Shown: piece by piece, positions 1-7,302 of the stretch
Position numbering within the stretch: the stretch's first letter is position 1
How the letters are laid out: every line of letters starts with the position of its first letter
NCBI GenBank assembly: GCA_035547835.1
Contig: DASZTW010000011.1
Location: 1-64,000, forward strand
Direction of reading: 5' to 3'
DNA: 64,000 nt
DNA from: Acidimicrobiales bacterium
GTDB lineage: Bacteria; Actinomycetota; Acidimicrobiia; Acidimicrobiales; Iamiaceae
The notes under the pieces: model-generated
Databases searched by the model: none
What the model was told of the DNA's origin: nothing
What the model saw: the letters and a program-made list of their open reading frames with translations, nothing else
Position numbers and translations under genes: made by a program

Positions 1-175
1 AACACGCCGGCAGCCACGGCCAACGGACTTCGAGGGCATCTCCGGCCTTTCGCTGGTCGCACCGAACGAGATGCCGGACTATCACCGACTTCAGAAGGAT
101 GAGGTCTGGACCCTGCTCGGAGCGGGGATCTCCCGCATGAGCCGCGCGGACCGCCGTGCTCAGAGAGGAGACCAA

Positions 176-343
176 ATGTCCTACCCACTCGGCACCAGAG
201 CCCGAACCGGCGAGGTCTGTCCGGTGTCCGGCGTATGGAAGTCGCTCGACACCCCGAGCACCACGGCACCAATCGCCAAGGGGAATCGGATGCCGCCCCA
301 CAACAGCGTGGCAGTCACATGGGAGTTGACCCGCTTCGCCTGA
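176..343 (+). CDS. Small protein of unknown function (55 aa)
   Basis: Encodes 55 residues from an ATG with a good ribosome site (GAGGAG, about 5 bases upstream), which is why I prefer it to the earlier in-frame ATG at 71. The peptide has a 'CPVSGVW' motif, a middle 'PIAKGNRMPP' stretch and a single Trp near the C-terminus. This layout resembles YjzC-type small proteins, but the likeness is weak and no function can be given. The same frame is open leftwards to the window edge, so the segment could instead be the end of a longer protein that starts outside. It precedes a sigma-like gene by about 235 bases and is probably a separate transcription unit. Confidence 0.45.
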   Translation: MSYPLGTRARTGEVCPVSGVWKSLDTPSTTAPIAKGNRMPPHNSVAVTWELTRFA

Positions 344-349
344 TCACAG

Positions 350-402
350 TCCCCGCCTGGCGTCCGCGAAGGAACCTGTCCGAACGGCTCTCCAGGCGGG
401 GA
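350..402. terminator. Long inverted repeat after the small gene
   Basis: Perfect 11-bp arms (TCCCCGCCTGG at 350-360 and its complement at 392-402) enclose about 31 bases. No T-run follows, so this is either a factor-dependent terminator or a structured leader. It begins 7 bases after the preceding stop codon. Confidence 0.35.
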
Positions 403-578
403 TGCTTACAGTGAGGGCCCAAGCTGGCCGCGAGAGCGGAATCAGCATGCTAAGTTGGCTCTGACAACTGAATTGAAGGTCGTTACCTCGGACGAGGCCG
501 CAAAGGCTTCATAAGTAGGAACGGCATACCGCACCTGCACTCATCGGCTGCGACCTTCCACGAGAGAAGGGTCGAACG

Positions 579-1142
579 ATGAGTTCTTCTGTTTTTGATG
601 AGTTGCCCGCGGATGGGCGCTTGCGCACCAAGGCCCACCTTGAAGCGTGTCACGCCACGGTACGCGCAGCTAGCCCGCGGTGGTGCGCCAAGGACGCCGA
701 CTTTGAGGGCGTAGCCGATGAGGTGGTCGTATCAACCGTGCGCAGCTTCGATCCGAAGCTCGGCGACTTCGCACCACACCTCTTCGCCCGTGCATCGAAC
801 CGCGTTGCCCGCAGCCTGAGTCGGCAGATGCCAGTCTTCGAACGCTCACGCACGAGGGAGTCCATCGATGGCCTGGCGCCCAGCGTTCTCGATGATGTCC
901 GCTACGCGGCCCCCGGAGCTGACGAGGAGTTGGCATCCGCGGACGAGTTCACTGTGCATGACTTCTTCGATGGGCTGCCGAAACCGCTCGAGGCGGTCGC
1001 CCGACTTCTCTATGCCGGATCGACTCAGGCCGCCGCGGCGGAGCAACTAGGTCTATCGCCGAAGGCAGTCAGTCGACTGGTCGCCCGCCTCAGGCCAATT
1101 GCCGCCTCTCATTTTGGCCGCCCCGATCTCCTTGCCGCGTAG
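579..1142 (+). CDS. Sigma-70-like (ECF-type) DNA-binding protein
   Basis: 187 residues. Residues about 45-85 ('FDPKLGDFAPHLFARASN') look like sigma region 2, which binds core RNA polymerase and the -10 element. Residues about 140-175 ('STQAAAAEQLGLSPKAVSRL') form a helix-turn-helix like sigma region 4. The ATG follows a purine-rich ribosome site (GAGAGAAGG). It lies 30 bases ahead of the GHKL ATPase gene and most likely shares its mRNA. A sigma-like protein at the head of a cargo cassette could be a dedicated activator or a structural DNA-binding subunit. The protein is divergent and may have lost sigma activity. Composition is less GC-rich than the chromosomal part of the window, in keeping with mobile cargo. 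Confidence 0.6.
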   Translation: MSSSVFDELPADGRLRTKAHLEACHATVRAASPRWCAKDADFEGVADEVVVSTVRSFDPKLGDFAPHLFARASNRVARSLSRQMPVFERSRTRESIDGLAPSVLDDVRYAAPGADEELASADEFTVHDFFDGLPKPLEAVARLLYAGSTQAAAAEQLGLSPKAVSRLVARLRPIAASHFGRPDLLAA

Positions 1143-1172
1143 CCCCCAGTTCACCTACCTTAAGGATACCAA

Positions 1173-2936
1173 ATGTCACGCGATACCGCGAGTAAAGCCC
1201 ACAAGCGCCAACTTGATTATGTGTCCGGTTTGCCGGGCGAGGAGGGCAAGCTCGACCTCATCGTTGCGCAGGCCTTCGTACGGTCGATCCGAGATCTTGG
1301 CTACCGGAGTGCCGCCACAGCGCTCGATGAGTTGATCGACAATTCGATTGAGGCTGGGGCGGCGAACGTCCACGTAGCGCTAGGCTTCAATGGTAAATCG
1401 GATGCTAAACCAACCCAGATTGCTGTTCTTGATGATGGCTTTGGCATGGTTCCCGGGATGGTTGCCGCAAGCGCCCAATGGGGTGGGACGGACCGTGAAG
1501 GCAGCCGCAACCTCTTCGGTCGCTATGGATACGGGTTGCCGAGCGCCTCGGTGAGTCAGGGGAAGCGCTTCTCCGTGCTCTCGCGCATCGATTCGGGGAC
1601 GTTCTACGGCGTGACTCTCGATGTGGAAGAGATCGGCAAGGCGAAGACTGGCAGCCGAGTTCTGATGCCGGAAGCCGCAACCCAAGAGCTCCCTCAATGG
1701 ATTCAGATGCACGCCGAAGAAGCCTTCCCTGGTGGTATGGATGCTGTTCGCACCGTCATCGTCTGGGACAAGCTCGACCGCATCACCTGGAAGACGGCTA
1801 GTTCATTGGAGCAGAACCTGCTCCAACACTTCGGCCTTGTCTACCGCGGGTTTCTTCGACAGACCGCGATCTCGGTCAACCGAAAGGTGGTCGAGCCTAT
1901 CGACCCCTTGTTCATCACGCCTGGTTATCGCCTCTACGATGTCGATGATGACCGAGCGGAGGCTCTGCCCCCACTCGCCCTAGAGGTCCCGGACGATAAC
2001 GGAAAGCTGCTCGGCACCGTCACCTTGCGGATCTCATACATGCCACCGGGATTTCTGTCGAAGGACAAATCCAAGAAGGCTACTGGCAAAAACCAGAACG
2101 CGCGGTTCGGGGTTCGCAAGGACAACAACGGTTTCATCATCTGCCGTAACGGCCGGCAGATTGACACGGTCACCAAGAACAAGCTCACGACCTTCGTCAA
2201 CAATGATCGCTACATCGGGCTAGAGCTCGACTTCCCAGCGGCCCTTGACGAAGAGTTTGGTGTCACCACAGCAAAACAACAGATCACGATCTCGGATCGC
2301 GTCCTCGATCGGCTACAACAGGCCGGCTTCCTTCGGATCATGGAGCAGCTGCGCAAACGCGTGAAGGAGGAGGTTGCAGATACGGTCACCACGATTGAGG
2401 GATCGGACAGCGTGGCGAGCGCCTCTGAGGCAGTCATGGCGGAGGTGTCCGACCTCGTCCGCCAGCGGCCTCCGTCCCCCGAGGCGGAAGAGATCGCCCG
2501 CGAGAATCTTGATCGTGAGATTGAGCGGGTTGCGAAGGAGGAGGGTCTCCCTGAGGCGCTGGTCAGGGATGCACATGAGGAGGCGGCGGCTGCGCGCCCC
2601 TTTCGGGTGCACCGAGAGAGCGTTGCCGATGCCCCCTTCTACCGGGTCGAGCAGCGTGGTGGACAGTTCATCCTGATCTTGAACACGGCCCACCGATTCT
2701 TCACGGACGTGTACGCGGTCGTGGAGGGGCTCGAAGGGGCCAGGATCCGCGCATCGCTTGACTTGCTGCTGTTCATCCTCGGACAATGCGAGTTGGACGC
2801 CAACACCCAGGGTCAGATCTGGTATCAGAGCGAGCGTATCGAGTGGTCCCGCCGTCTGAACGCGGCGTTGACCCTGCTCGAGGATCATCTCGATCTCCTC
2901 ATCGATGAGCCAGACACGCTGCTCGACTCCGAGTAG
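1173..2936 (+). CDS. GHKL (Hsp90/MutL/MORC-type) ATPase, probable defence component
   Basis: 587 residues. The N-terminal half has all the GHKL ATP-binding boxes: 'LDELIDNSIEAGA' at about 51-63 (Glu53 as likely general base, Asn57 for Mg), 'LDDGFGM' at 86-92 and 'GRYGYGLPSAS' at 116-126. Such ATPases dimerise on ATP binding and act as clamps in Hsp90, MutL, gyrase B and MORC. Residues about 395-470 are charged and helical. The C-terminal region (about 475-587) has no family I recognise. The ATG follows AAGGA. The gene sits between the sigma-like gene and a DruA-like gene, all on one strand, so a joint role in phage or plasmid defence is inferred. Residues are seen, family behaviour is known, the defence role is inference. 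Confidence 0.7.
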   Translation: MSRDTASKAHKRQLDYVSGLPGEEGKLDLIVAQAFVRSIRDLGYRSAATALDELIDNSIEAGAANVHVALGFNGKSDAKPTQIAVLDDGFGMVPGMVAASAQWGGTDREGSRNLFGRYGYGLPSASVSQGKRFSVLSRIDSGTFYGVTLDVEEIGKAKTGSRVLMPEAATQELPQWIQMHAEEAFPGGMDAVRTVIVWDKLDRITWKTASSLEQNLLQHFGLVYRGFLRQTAISVNRKVVEPIDPLFITPGYRLYDVDDDRAEALPPLALEVPDDNGKLLGTVTLRISYMPPGFLSKDKSKKATGKNQNARFGVRKDNNGFIICRNGRQIDTVTKNKLTTFVNNDRYIGLELDFPAALDEEFGVTTAKQQITISDRVLDRLQQAGFLRIMEQLRKRVKEEVADTVTTIEGSDSVASASEAVMAEVSDLVRQRPPSPEAEEIARENLDREIERVAKEEGLPEALVRDAHEEAAAARPFRVHRESVADAPFYRVEQRGGQFILILNTAHRFFTDVYAVVEGLEGARIRASLDLLLFILGQCELDANTQGQIWYQSERIEWSRRLNAALTLLEDHLDLLIDEPDTLLDSE

Positions 2937-2988
2937 CGTCCTCCTCGAACGAGACGAGTGCCGTCCGACCCCGGCTCGCGCTCGCGCC

Positions 2989-3020
2989 TAGCCTGCCTTG
3001 CAGTTCGGCGTCACGAACTG
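2989..3020 (+). promoter_or_regulatory. Candidate -10 box and 5' hairpin ahead of the DruA-like gene
   Basis: A TAGCCT -10-like box (2989-2994) is followed at 3001-3020 by a 7-bp inverted repeat (CAGTTCG / CGAACTG, 6-base loop). If transcription starts about 7 bases after the box, the mRNA would begin with this hairpin, 35 bases before the start codon. Suggests the third cassette gene can be expressed separately. Confidence 0.35.
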
Positions 3021-3054
3021 CCTCGACCGCCCAGGCAAGCGAAGGTACAGGAGC

Positions 3055-4191
3055 ATGGTCAATCTCAGCGAGCTGCGCCGCATGGTGATCGGCGAGCTGA
3101 TGGCGGCGGGCTTCGAGTCGAGCGGGGGCCTTCTCGTCCCGCCAGCCGACAGCGACAAGCAGAGCATCCGTGCGCTTCATCAAGCTCAACGCTCTCAGGT
3201 ACTTGCAAAGGCGGCCAACTTCATCGAGACCTGGGAGAATCGGGTTCTCGGCTCCTTCGCGGATGGCGATGAAGTCGACCCAGAGCAAATAAATCCGGCC
3301 GTTGTACAGGTAACGACAGAGGAGGAGGCCGCTATATTTCGGTATGCTTCGCTCCATTGGTCTGTACCTGTCTCGCAAGGTTACGGCCGGCGAACGCGCT
3401 TCCTGATTATGGATCAGTCGAATGGGAAACTCATTGGTATCTTCGCTCTCGGAGATCCCGTGTTCAATCTCAAGGTCCGGGATGATCTTATTGGCTGGGG
3501 ACCCGAGCAGCGTAAGAGGCGTCTGTACAACGTCTTCGATGCGTTCGTTCTAGGCGCCGTGGAGCCCTATCGTCAGCTAATTGGCGGGAAGCTTGCAGCG
3601 TTGTGTGCCGTCAGTGATGAAACCCGGATTTTCCTAAAGGAGAAGTACGATGGTACTCGCACCATCATCGATCAGCAGGTGAAGATCGCCACTCCCGTTC
3701 TCATCACGACCACATCGGCGCTCGGTCGCTCCTCTGTCTACAACAGGCTTACTTTCGGCGACCGCAAGGTCCTGCAGCCAATCGGTTTTACGGAAGGCTT
3801 CGGACACTTCCAGTTCTCGGATGACGTCTTCACCGAACTTGTTGAGCTGGCGAGGCGGGATGACCCGCGGCGCGGCAATGAGTACGGTGATGGGCCCAAC
3901 TGGAAGATGCGGACGATCCGGAGCTCGCTGCAGAAGCTTGGCTTGTCCGGAAACCTCCTCAAGCACGGGATCAAGCGGGAGGTGTTCATCGCGCCGCTCT
4001 CGTTTGGATGGCGGGCATTTCTACGTGGTGAGACAGATGTGATCAGGCCGGTTGCCTACCCACTCGGAGACATTTCCCGTTATTACAGCGAGCGCTGGGC
4101 GATCCCCCGTGCTCAGCGGATGCCAGGATTCAGGTCCTGGGATCACCATGGCATGCGGCTGTCTTCGCAAATGGTGACGCTGCGCCGCTAG
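3055..4191 (+). CDS. DUF4338 / DruA-like protein
   Basis: 378 residues from an ATG with an AGGAG site just upstream; an in-frame TTG at 2998 is less likely. Residues about 110-200 match the DUF4338 pattern seen in Druantia DruA: 'FLIMDQSNGKLIGIFALGDP', then 'RDDLIGWGPEQRKRRLYNV' and a 'FVLGAV' segment. In Druantia type I, DruA works beside DruB-E, where DruE is a large helicase. None of those partners is present here; the neighbours are a GHKL ATPase and a sigma-like protein. DUF4338 has no agreed activity. Its occurrence on a mobile element next to an ATPase supports an anti-phage or anti-plasmid role, and the gene set appears to be a different architecture from classical Druantia. Confidence 0.7.
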   Translation: MVNLSELRRMVIGELMAAGFESSGGLLVPPADSDKQSIRALHQAQRSQVLAKAANFIETWENRVLGSFADGDEVDPEQINPAVVQVTTEEEAAIFRYASLHWSVPVSQGYGRRTRFLIMDQSNGKLIGIFALGDPVFNLKVRDDLIGWGPEQRKRRLYNVFDAFVLGAVEPYRQLIGGKLAALCAVSDETRIFLKEKYDGTRTIIDQQVKIATPVLITTTSALGRSSVYNRLTFGDRKVLQPIGFTEGFGHFQFSDDVFTELVELARRDDPRRGNEYGDGPNWKMRTIRSSLQKLGLSGNLLKHGIKREVFIAPLSFGWRAFLRGETDVIRPVAYPLGDISRYYSERWAIPRAQRMPGFRSWDHHGMRLSSQMVTLRR

Positions 4192-4289
4192 CCACAGGGC
4201 TGCAGAACGGATGCGAGACTGCCGATCATAATGCGAACGATGTCGAAATCGCTCCGAGCTTGACCTCGCCGATCGACCGCCGCCGCGGC

Positions 4290-4556
4290 CTACGTTGTGG
4301 GCGCGGCCAGCCCCTTCACCAGCTCCCCCGCATCCACCTCGAGCGCCTCGGCCAGCTTGAGGATGTTGTGCAACGAGATGTTGCGCTGACCACGCTCGGT
4401 TTGTCCGATCATCGTCCAGTGCAGCTGTGCCCTGGCTGCCAGCGCCTCCTGGCTCAGCCCGAGCTCCTGCCGGCGGGCGCGGACGCGCTCCCCGAAGGCC
4501 TTGGTAGCAGGTGACAGCGGAGGAGCCATGGCAAGCCCCAACGACATACGCCCCAT
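4290..4556 (-). CDS. XRE-family helix-turn-helix regulator
   Basis: 88 residues, or 79 if the in-frame ATG at 4529 is used. The Cro/CI-type helix-turn-helix covers about residues 24-80: 'FGERVRARRQELGLSQEALA' followed by 'TMIGQTERGQRNISLHNILK'. Proteins of this size repress their own promoter and adjacent genes. It is divergent from the membrane-protein/SpeD operon at 4857, and the region between them carries an ACATATGT palindrome. It may therefore control that operon. Unlike the XRE protein at 13415 it has no ImmA partner. Confidence 0.75.
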   Translation of the reverse strand: MGRMSLGLAMAPPLSPATKAFGERVRARRQELGLSQEALAARAQLHWTMIGQTERGQRNISLHNILKLAEALEVDAGELVKGLAAPTT

Positions 4557-4573
4557 GGGTCAACATCCAGAGA

Positions 4574-4581
4574 ACATATGT
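4574..4581. promoter_or_regulatory. ACATATGT palindrome, candidate XRE operator
   Basis: Eight-base perfect palindrome, extended by imperfect G/C flanks, 18 bases upstream of the first ATG of the divergent XRE gene. The position suits autoregulation. Confidence 0.3.
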
Positions 4582-4833
4582 CCCAACTGTTTGCATCCTG
4601 GTACGCTCAGGCTCGGACAGCAGGCGCTCTGTCTGCCCGGGCTGAGGGGAGGTGGCACCGTGAGCGGTGGCGGCAACGGCTAGTTGATGGCCGACTCTGA
4701 ACCCGCGCAGGCGTGCACCCACGAGTCCGGCCGGCTCCCGGTGCAGGCGGCGAGGGGGAGTGACTGATCCCGGCGCGCACGGTGCACCTGCCGCTTGGGG
4801 TCGGTCGCTACACGCTATGGAATGTCATGCATG

Positions 4834-4850
4834 TTTGATACAATTGACAC
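4834..4850 (+). promoter_or_regulatory. Promoter-like -10 with a partial match to the element's operator
   Basis: TACAAT (4839-4844) lies 12 bases before the ATG at 4857, which lacks a ribosome site, so a leaderless or very short-leader mRNA is likely. Read on the minus strand, 4834-4850 (GTGTCAATTGTATCAAA) partly resembles the TTGACATTGNGTATCA repeat found before 9482 and 13415. Confidence 0.35.
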
Positions 4851-4856
4851 TAGAAC

Positions 4857-6077
4857 ATGCGCGACATTCTCGGCCGGTTGTACCGCACCAAGATGGTCCT
4901 CAGCTGCCTGATCCTGATCACCAGTGGGACCCTCTTGATCGTGGCCGGCCACCAGGTTGACGCCATGCACGGTTGGGCCTGGCTCAAGACCCTGCCCTTC
5001 GGGGAACTCGGCGGCATCCTGATTGGCGCCGGCGTACTCAGCGTCTGGCTTGACCACTTCTTTCAACGCGAGCAATCCGAGATCGATGAGCTCAGGCTCC
5101 GCCGCCTGCTCCACGACCAGGCACCCGCCATGCGGGATGCCGTGCTCGAGGCCTTCGCTGCCAACCAGGCCGATCTACGGCGGGTAGCCACACCCGACAC
5201 CCTCGACCGGATCATCACCAACAGCCTGGCCCTGCGCCTCGATGACGAGCAGTTCGCAGCCGAGGTGTACGCCGACATTCGTGACCAGGCAATCGGTGCT
5301 GCTGAGCGTTGGCACGATGCCAACCTGTCTATTCAGCTGTCGCCCCTGCCTGCAGGCAGGGGTACGGCCAAGGGCCGTACCCCTCACCACCCGGGTGGTG
5401 GCTTCTTCAGCGTTACCGTTCGCTGGGAGTACACCGTGGTGCCTAAGCATGCCCAGCGCCGCTTCGTCTGCCTGTCCGACCGAACCGAGTACGCCGAGCT
5501 GGCAGCCGAGCGAGGCGCGACCTCCGCCTGGTACTTGAAACCCGATCCAGGAGTCGAGGCGGGCTCGCCTGACTCCTTCGAACTGCTGCGCTTCAGTGTC
5601 GATGGCGAGGAACGGGCGATCCGGCGCACGGCCCGGAAGCACAGCCAGCTCTACACGGTCAATGTGGGCACAGAGCAGATCGAGGCCGAGGAGCCGGTGA
5701 CGATCAGCTACACCTACCGCACCATCACGCCAGCCAACGCCCACCTGCTGTTCTTTGACATCGAGCAGCCCACCCGGGACCTGCGGGTCGACTTCGACTA
5801 CAGCGACTGCGACCTGGCCAGCGTCAGCACGCTCGACCTCATCCCCTCGGTGAGACCAACCCGCATCGAGAAAACCCCCGCTCAACTACCTGACGGGGTC
5901 ATCCGCGTGGACATCGATGGCTGGGTGTTTCCACGGTCGGGGGTGGCGTTCGTGTGGACAAGTGGCAGCGAGACGACATTGGTCCCGGTCTCAACTGCGA
6001 ACCACGAGCAGCGAGCTAGGTTACGCAGCGGTGGAGCGACAAGCCGCTCCGGGAGGTGGGCCGATGGCACGCAGTGA
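4857..6077 (+). CDS. Two-TM membrane protein with a large soluble domain
   Basis: 406 residues. Two hydrophobic helices at about 14-34 and 46-66 are followed by a charged helical segment (about 70-160, 'REQSEIDELRLRRLLHD') and a beta-rich region (about 180-385) with alternating Thr/Val/Tyr. No enzyme motif is visible. The stop overlaps the start of speD by 14 bases, so the two are co-transcribed. The layout, TM hairpin plus soluble sensor or effector domain, is common among membrane proteins of bacterial conflict systems, but I recognise no named family. Codon use is GC-rich, unlike the next three genes, so it may be an older part of the element to which the polyamine genes were added. The C-terminal 20 residues are low-complexity Arg/Ser/Gly. 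Confidence 0.65.
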   Translation: MRDILGRLYRTKMVLSCLILITSGTLLIVAGHQVDAMHGWAWLKTLPFGELGGILIGAGVLSVWLDHFFQREQSEIDELRLRRLLHDQAPAMRDAVLEAFAANQADLRRVATPDTLDRIITNSLALRLDDEQFAAEVYADIRDQAIGAAERWHDANLSIQLSPLPAGRGTAKGRTPHHPGGGFFSVTVRWEYTVVPKHAQRRFVCLSDRTEYAELAAERGATSAWYLKPDPGVEAGSPDSFELLRFSVDGEERAIRRTARKHSQLYTVNVGTEQIEAEEPVTISYTYRTITPANAHLLFFDIEQPTRDLRVDFDYSDCDLASVSTLDLIPSVRPTRIEKTPAQLPDGVIRVDIDGWVFPRSGVAFVWTSGSETTLVPVSTANHEQRARLRSGGATSRSGRWADGTQ

Positions 6078-6540
6078 CGAAGGGGCGCCGACCAACCCGC
6101 AGGTGTCGCTGCCGGCCCTGCCCAGCAAGAGCACTCTGAAGTATGGTCGCCGGATCTTTGACCTGAACTTGACGGACCACGTTCAGGGCGTCTGGGATGA
6201 GTCAATCCCTCTGGTCCAGCAATGCACGGTGGAAGCGGTTGGAATTTCATCCGACCTCCTCACCGATGGAGAGTTTCTTGCCGATACCTGCGAACGGCTC
6301 TGCAGCTCGCTACACCTGACCATTCTACGCTCAATTGCTGAGCCGTTGCCGCCCGGCCACACGCTAGTGTTCATTCTCTCCGAAAGCCACCTTGCGCTTC
6401 ACTCCTGGCCCGAGAAGGGATACATCAATATCGATCTTGTGACATGCACAAAACGCGGAGTTGACCCAATTCGGTTCTCCGACCTCATTACAGATGCCTT
6501 TAAGCCATCAAGCATACGCGTTCACAAGATCTACTTTTAG
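6064..6540 (+). CDS. speD: S-adenosylmethionine decarboxylase, prokaryotic SpeD type
   Basis: 158 residues; the ATG has a strong GGGAGGTG site and overlaps the upstream gene by 14 bases. SpeD makes decarboxylated AdoMet, the aminopropyl donor for polyamine synthesis, with a pyruvoyl group formed by self-cleavage at Ser. The cleavage and active-site block is intact: 'SESHLALHSWPEKGY' with Glu107, Ser108, His109, His113, and Cys128 in 'DLVTC'. Compared with the usual 120-135 residue bacterial enzyme it carries about 30 extra N-terminal residues. It is followed after 12 bases by a BpsA-type transferase, which would consume its product. Base composition drops well below the chromosome here, a sign of recent transfer. 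Housekeeping polyamine genes are not usually in this setting. Confidence 0.8.
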   Translation: MARSDEGAPTNPQVSLPALPSKSTLKYGRRIFDLNLTDHVQGVWDESIPLVQQCTVEAVGISSDLLTDGEFLADTCERLCSSLHLTILRSIAEPLPPGHTLVFILSESHLALHSWPEKGYINIDLVTCTKRGVDPIRFSDLITDAFKPSSIRVHKIYF

Positions 6541-6552
6541 GCGGAGGAGAGT

Positions 6553-7281
6553 ATGACAGACGATACTTCGGAGCATCAGAGAGCCAAGGGAAAGTCGGTA
6601 GTCAGTTACCGGTCTATCGGTGAGTTGGCTGCTGCATTAGACTCCTTGCGTCCGGAACCGGATCCTCAGCTAGAGCAATTCCTAATGATGGCTCCGAACC
6701 TCGCCGATCAGGCAGAGTACCTTGGGCGGATCTTCGCCGACCGCAGAGTGCTATTCCTGGGTGACGATGACCATGTGTCCATCCTGGTTGCCGCGTTCTC
6801 AACTGTCTCGCCAGTCGTCTACGAGGTCGACCATCGGGTTGTGGCGAGCTTGAAGTCATGGGCGGACCGGCTGCCGCTGCCGAGCTACTCAGTCGCATTG
6901 CACGACATACGAGAACCGTTCCGCCAGCCGCCCGAGTGCGATGCGTTCTACATAAATCCGCCATATTCGTCAAAGACTGACGGATATGGTATCAAATTCT
7001 GGATCAGCCGTGCGCTTGAGGGTTGCGTCCCATATTGCGAAGGCGTGATTGTCTTGCCCGCCGATAGTGATGGCGGATGGATAGATCAGAACTGGTTGTC
7101 AGTCCAGGACTTCCTTACCGCGAACGGGTTCCGGATCGTTAATCCACATAATGATGTGCGCCACATGTACCATGGGACGAACGACCTGGGACTCCGATCC
7201 GAGAATTTGCGAGTGAGACGAGTCGACCCATCCCGCCGCCTCCCAATCGAGCCGCGACCTGGTACGCACCTATACCGTTGA
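6553..7281 (+). CDS. BpsA-like (DUF43) aminopropyltransferase, short form
   Basis: 242 residues; ATG preceded by GGCGGAGGAG. The core fits the branched-chain polyamine synthase family, which transfers aminopropyl groups from decarboxylated AdoMet to spermidine: 'RRVLFLGDDDHVSIL' (about 62-76, the conserved Gly-Asp-Asp-Asp), an acidic 'VVYEVDHRVVAS' ribose-binding strand, and 'DAFYINPPYSSKTDGYG' (about 132-148), where family members have D-P-P-Y. The N-terminal winged-helix domain of full-length BpsA (about 350 aa) is missing, so this is a minimal catalytic version. Directly downstream of speD, which supplies its donor. It could act on a polyamine, a nucleotide or a protein; a methyltransferase role is the main alternative because the fold is shared. 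Confidence 0.7.
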   Translation: MTDDTSEHQRAKGKSVVSYRSIGELAAALDSLRPEPDPQLEQFLMMAPNLADQAEYLGRIFADRRVLFLGDDDHVSILVAAFSTVSPVVYEVDHRVVASLKSWADRLPLPSYSVALHDIREPFRQPPECDAFYINPPYSSKTDGYGIKFWISRALEGCVPYCEGVIVLPADSDGGWIDQNWLSVQDFLTANGFRIVNPHNDVRHMYHGTNDLGLRSENLRVRRVDPSRRLPIEPRPGTHLYR

Positions 7282-7302
7282 CGTCCCGGGAGTTGTTTCT
7301 TC

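Larger units (their letters stand above)
4557..4856. other. Divergent intergenic region between XRE gene and membrane-protein operon
   Basis: About 300 bases with no convincing gene. A 26-codon frame at 4687-4767 and a frame with a 'CPNC' motif around 4530-4683 were judged too weak. It holds the ACATATGT palindrome (4574-4581), a CATGCATG palindrome (about 4826-4833) and the promoter-like stretch just before 4857. Confidence 0.6.

Noticed and set aside
4501-4767. Small frames with 'CPNC' and a 26-codon ATG frame between the XRE and membrane-protein genes
   Set aside because: No good ribosome site, overlap with the XRE promoter and no recognisable peptide.
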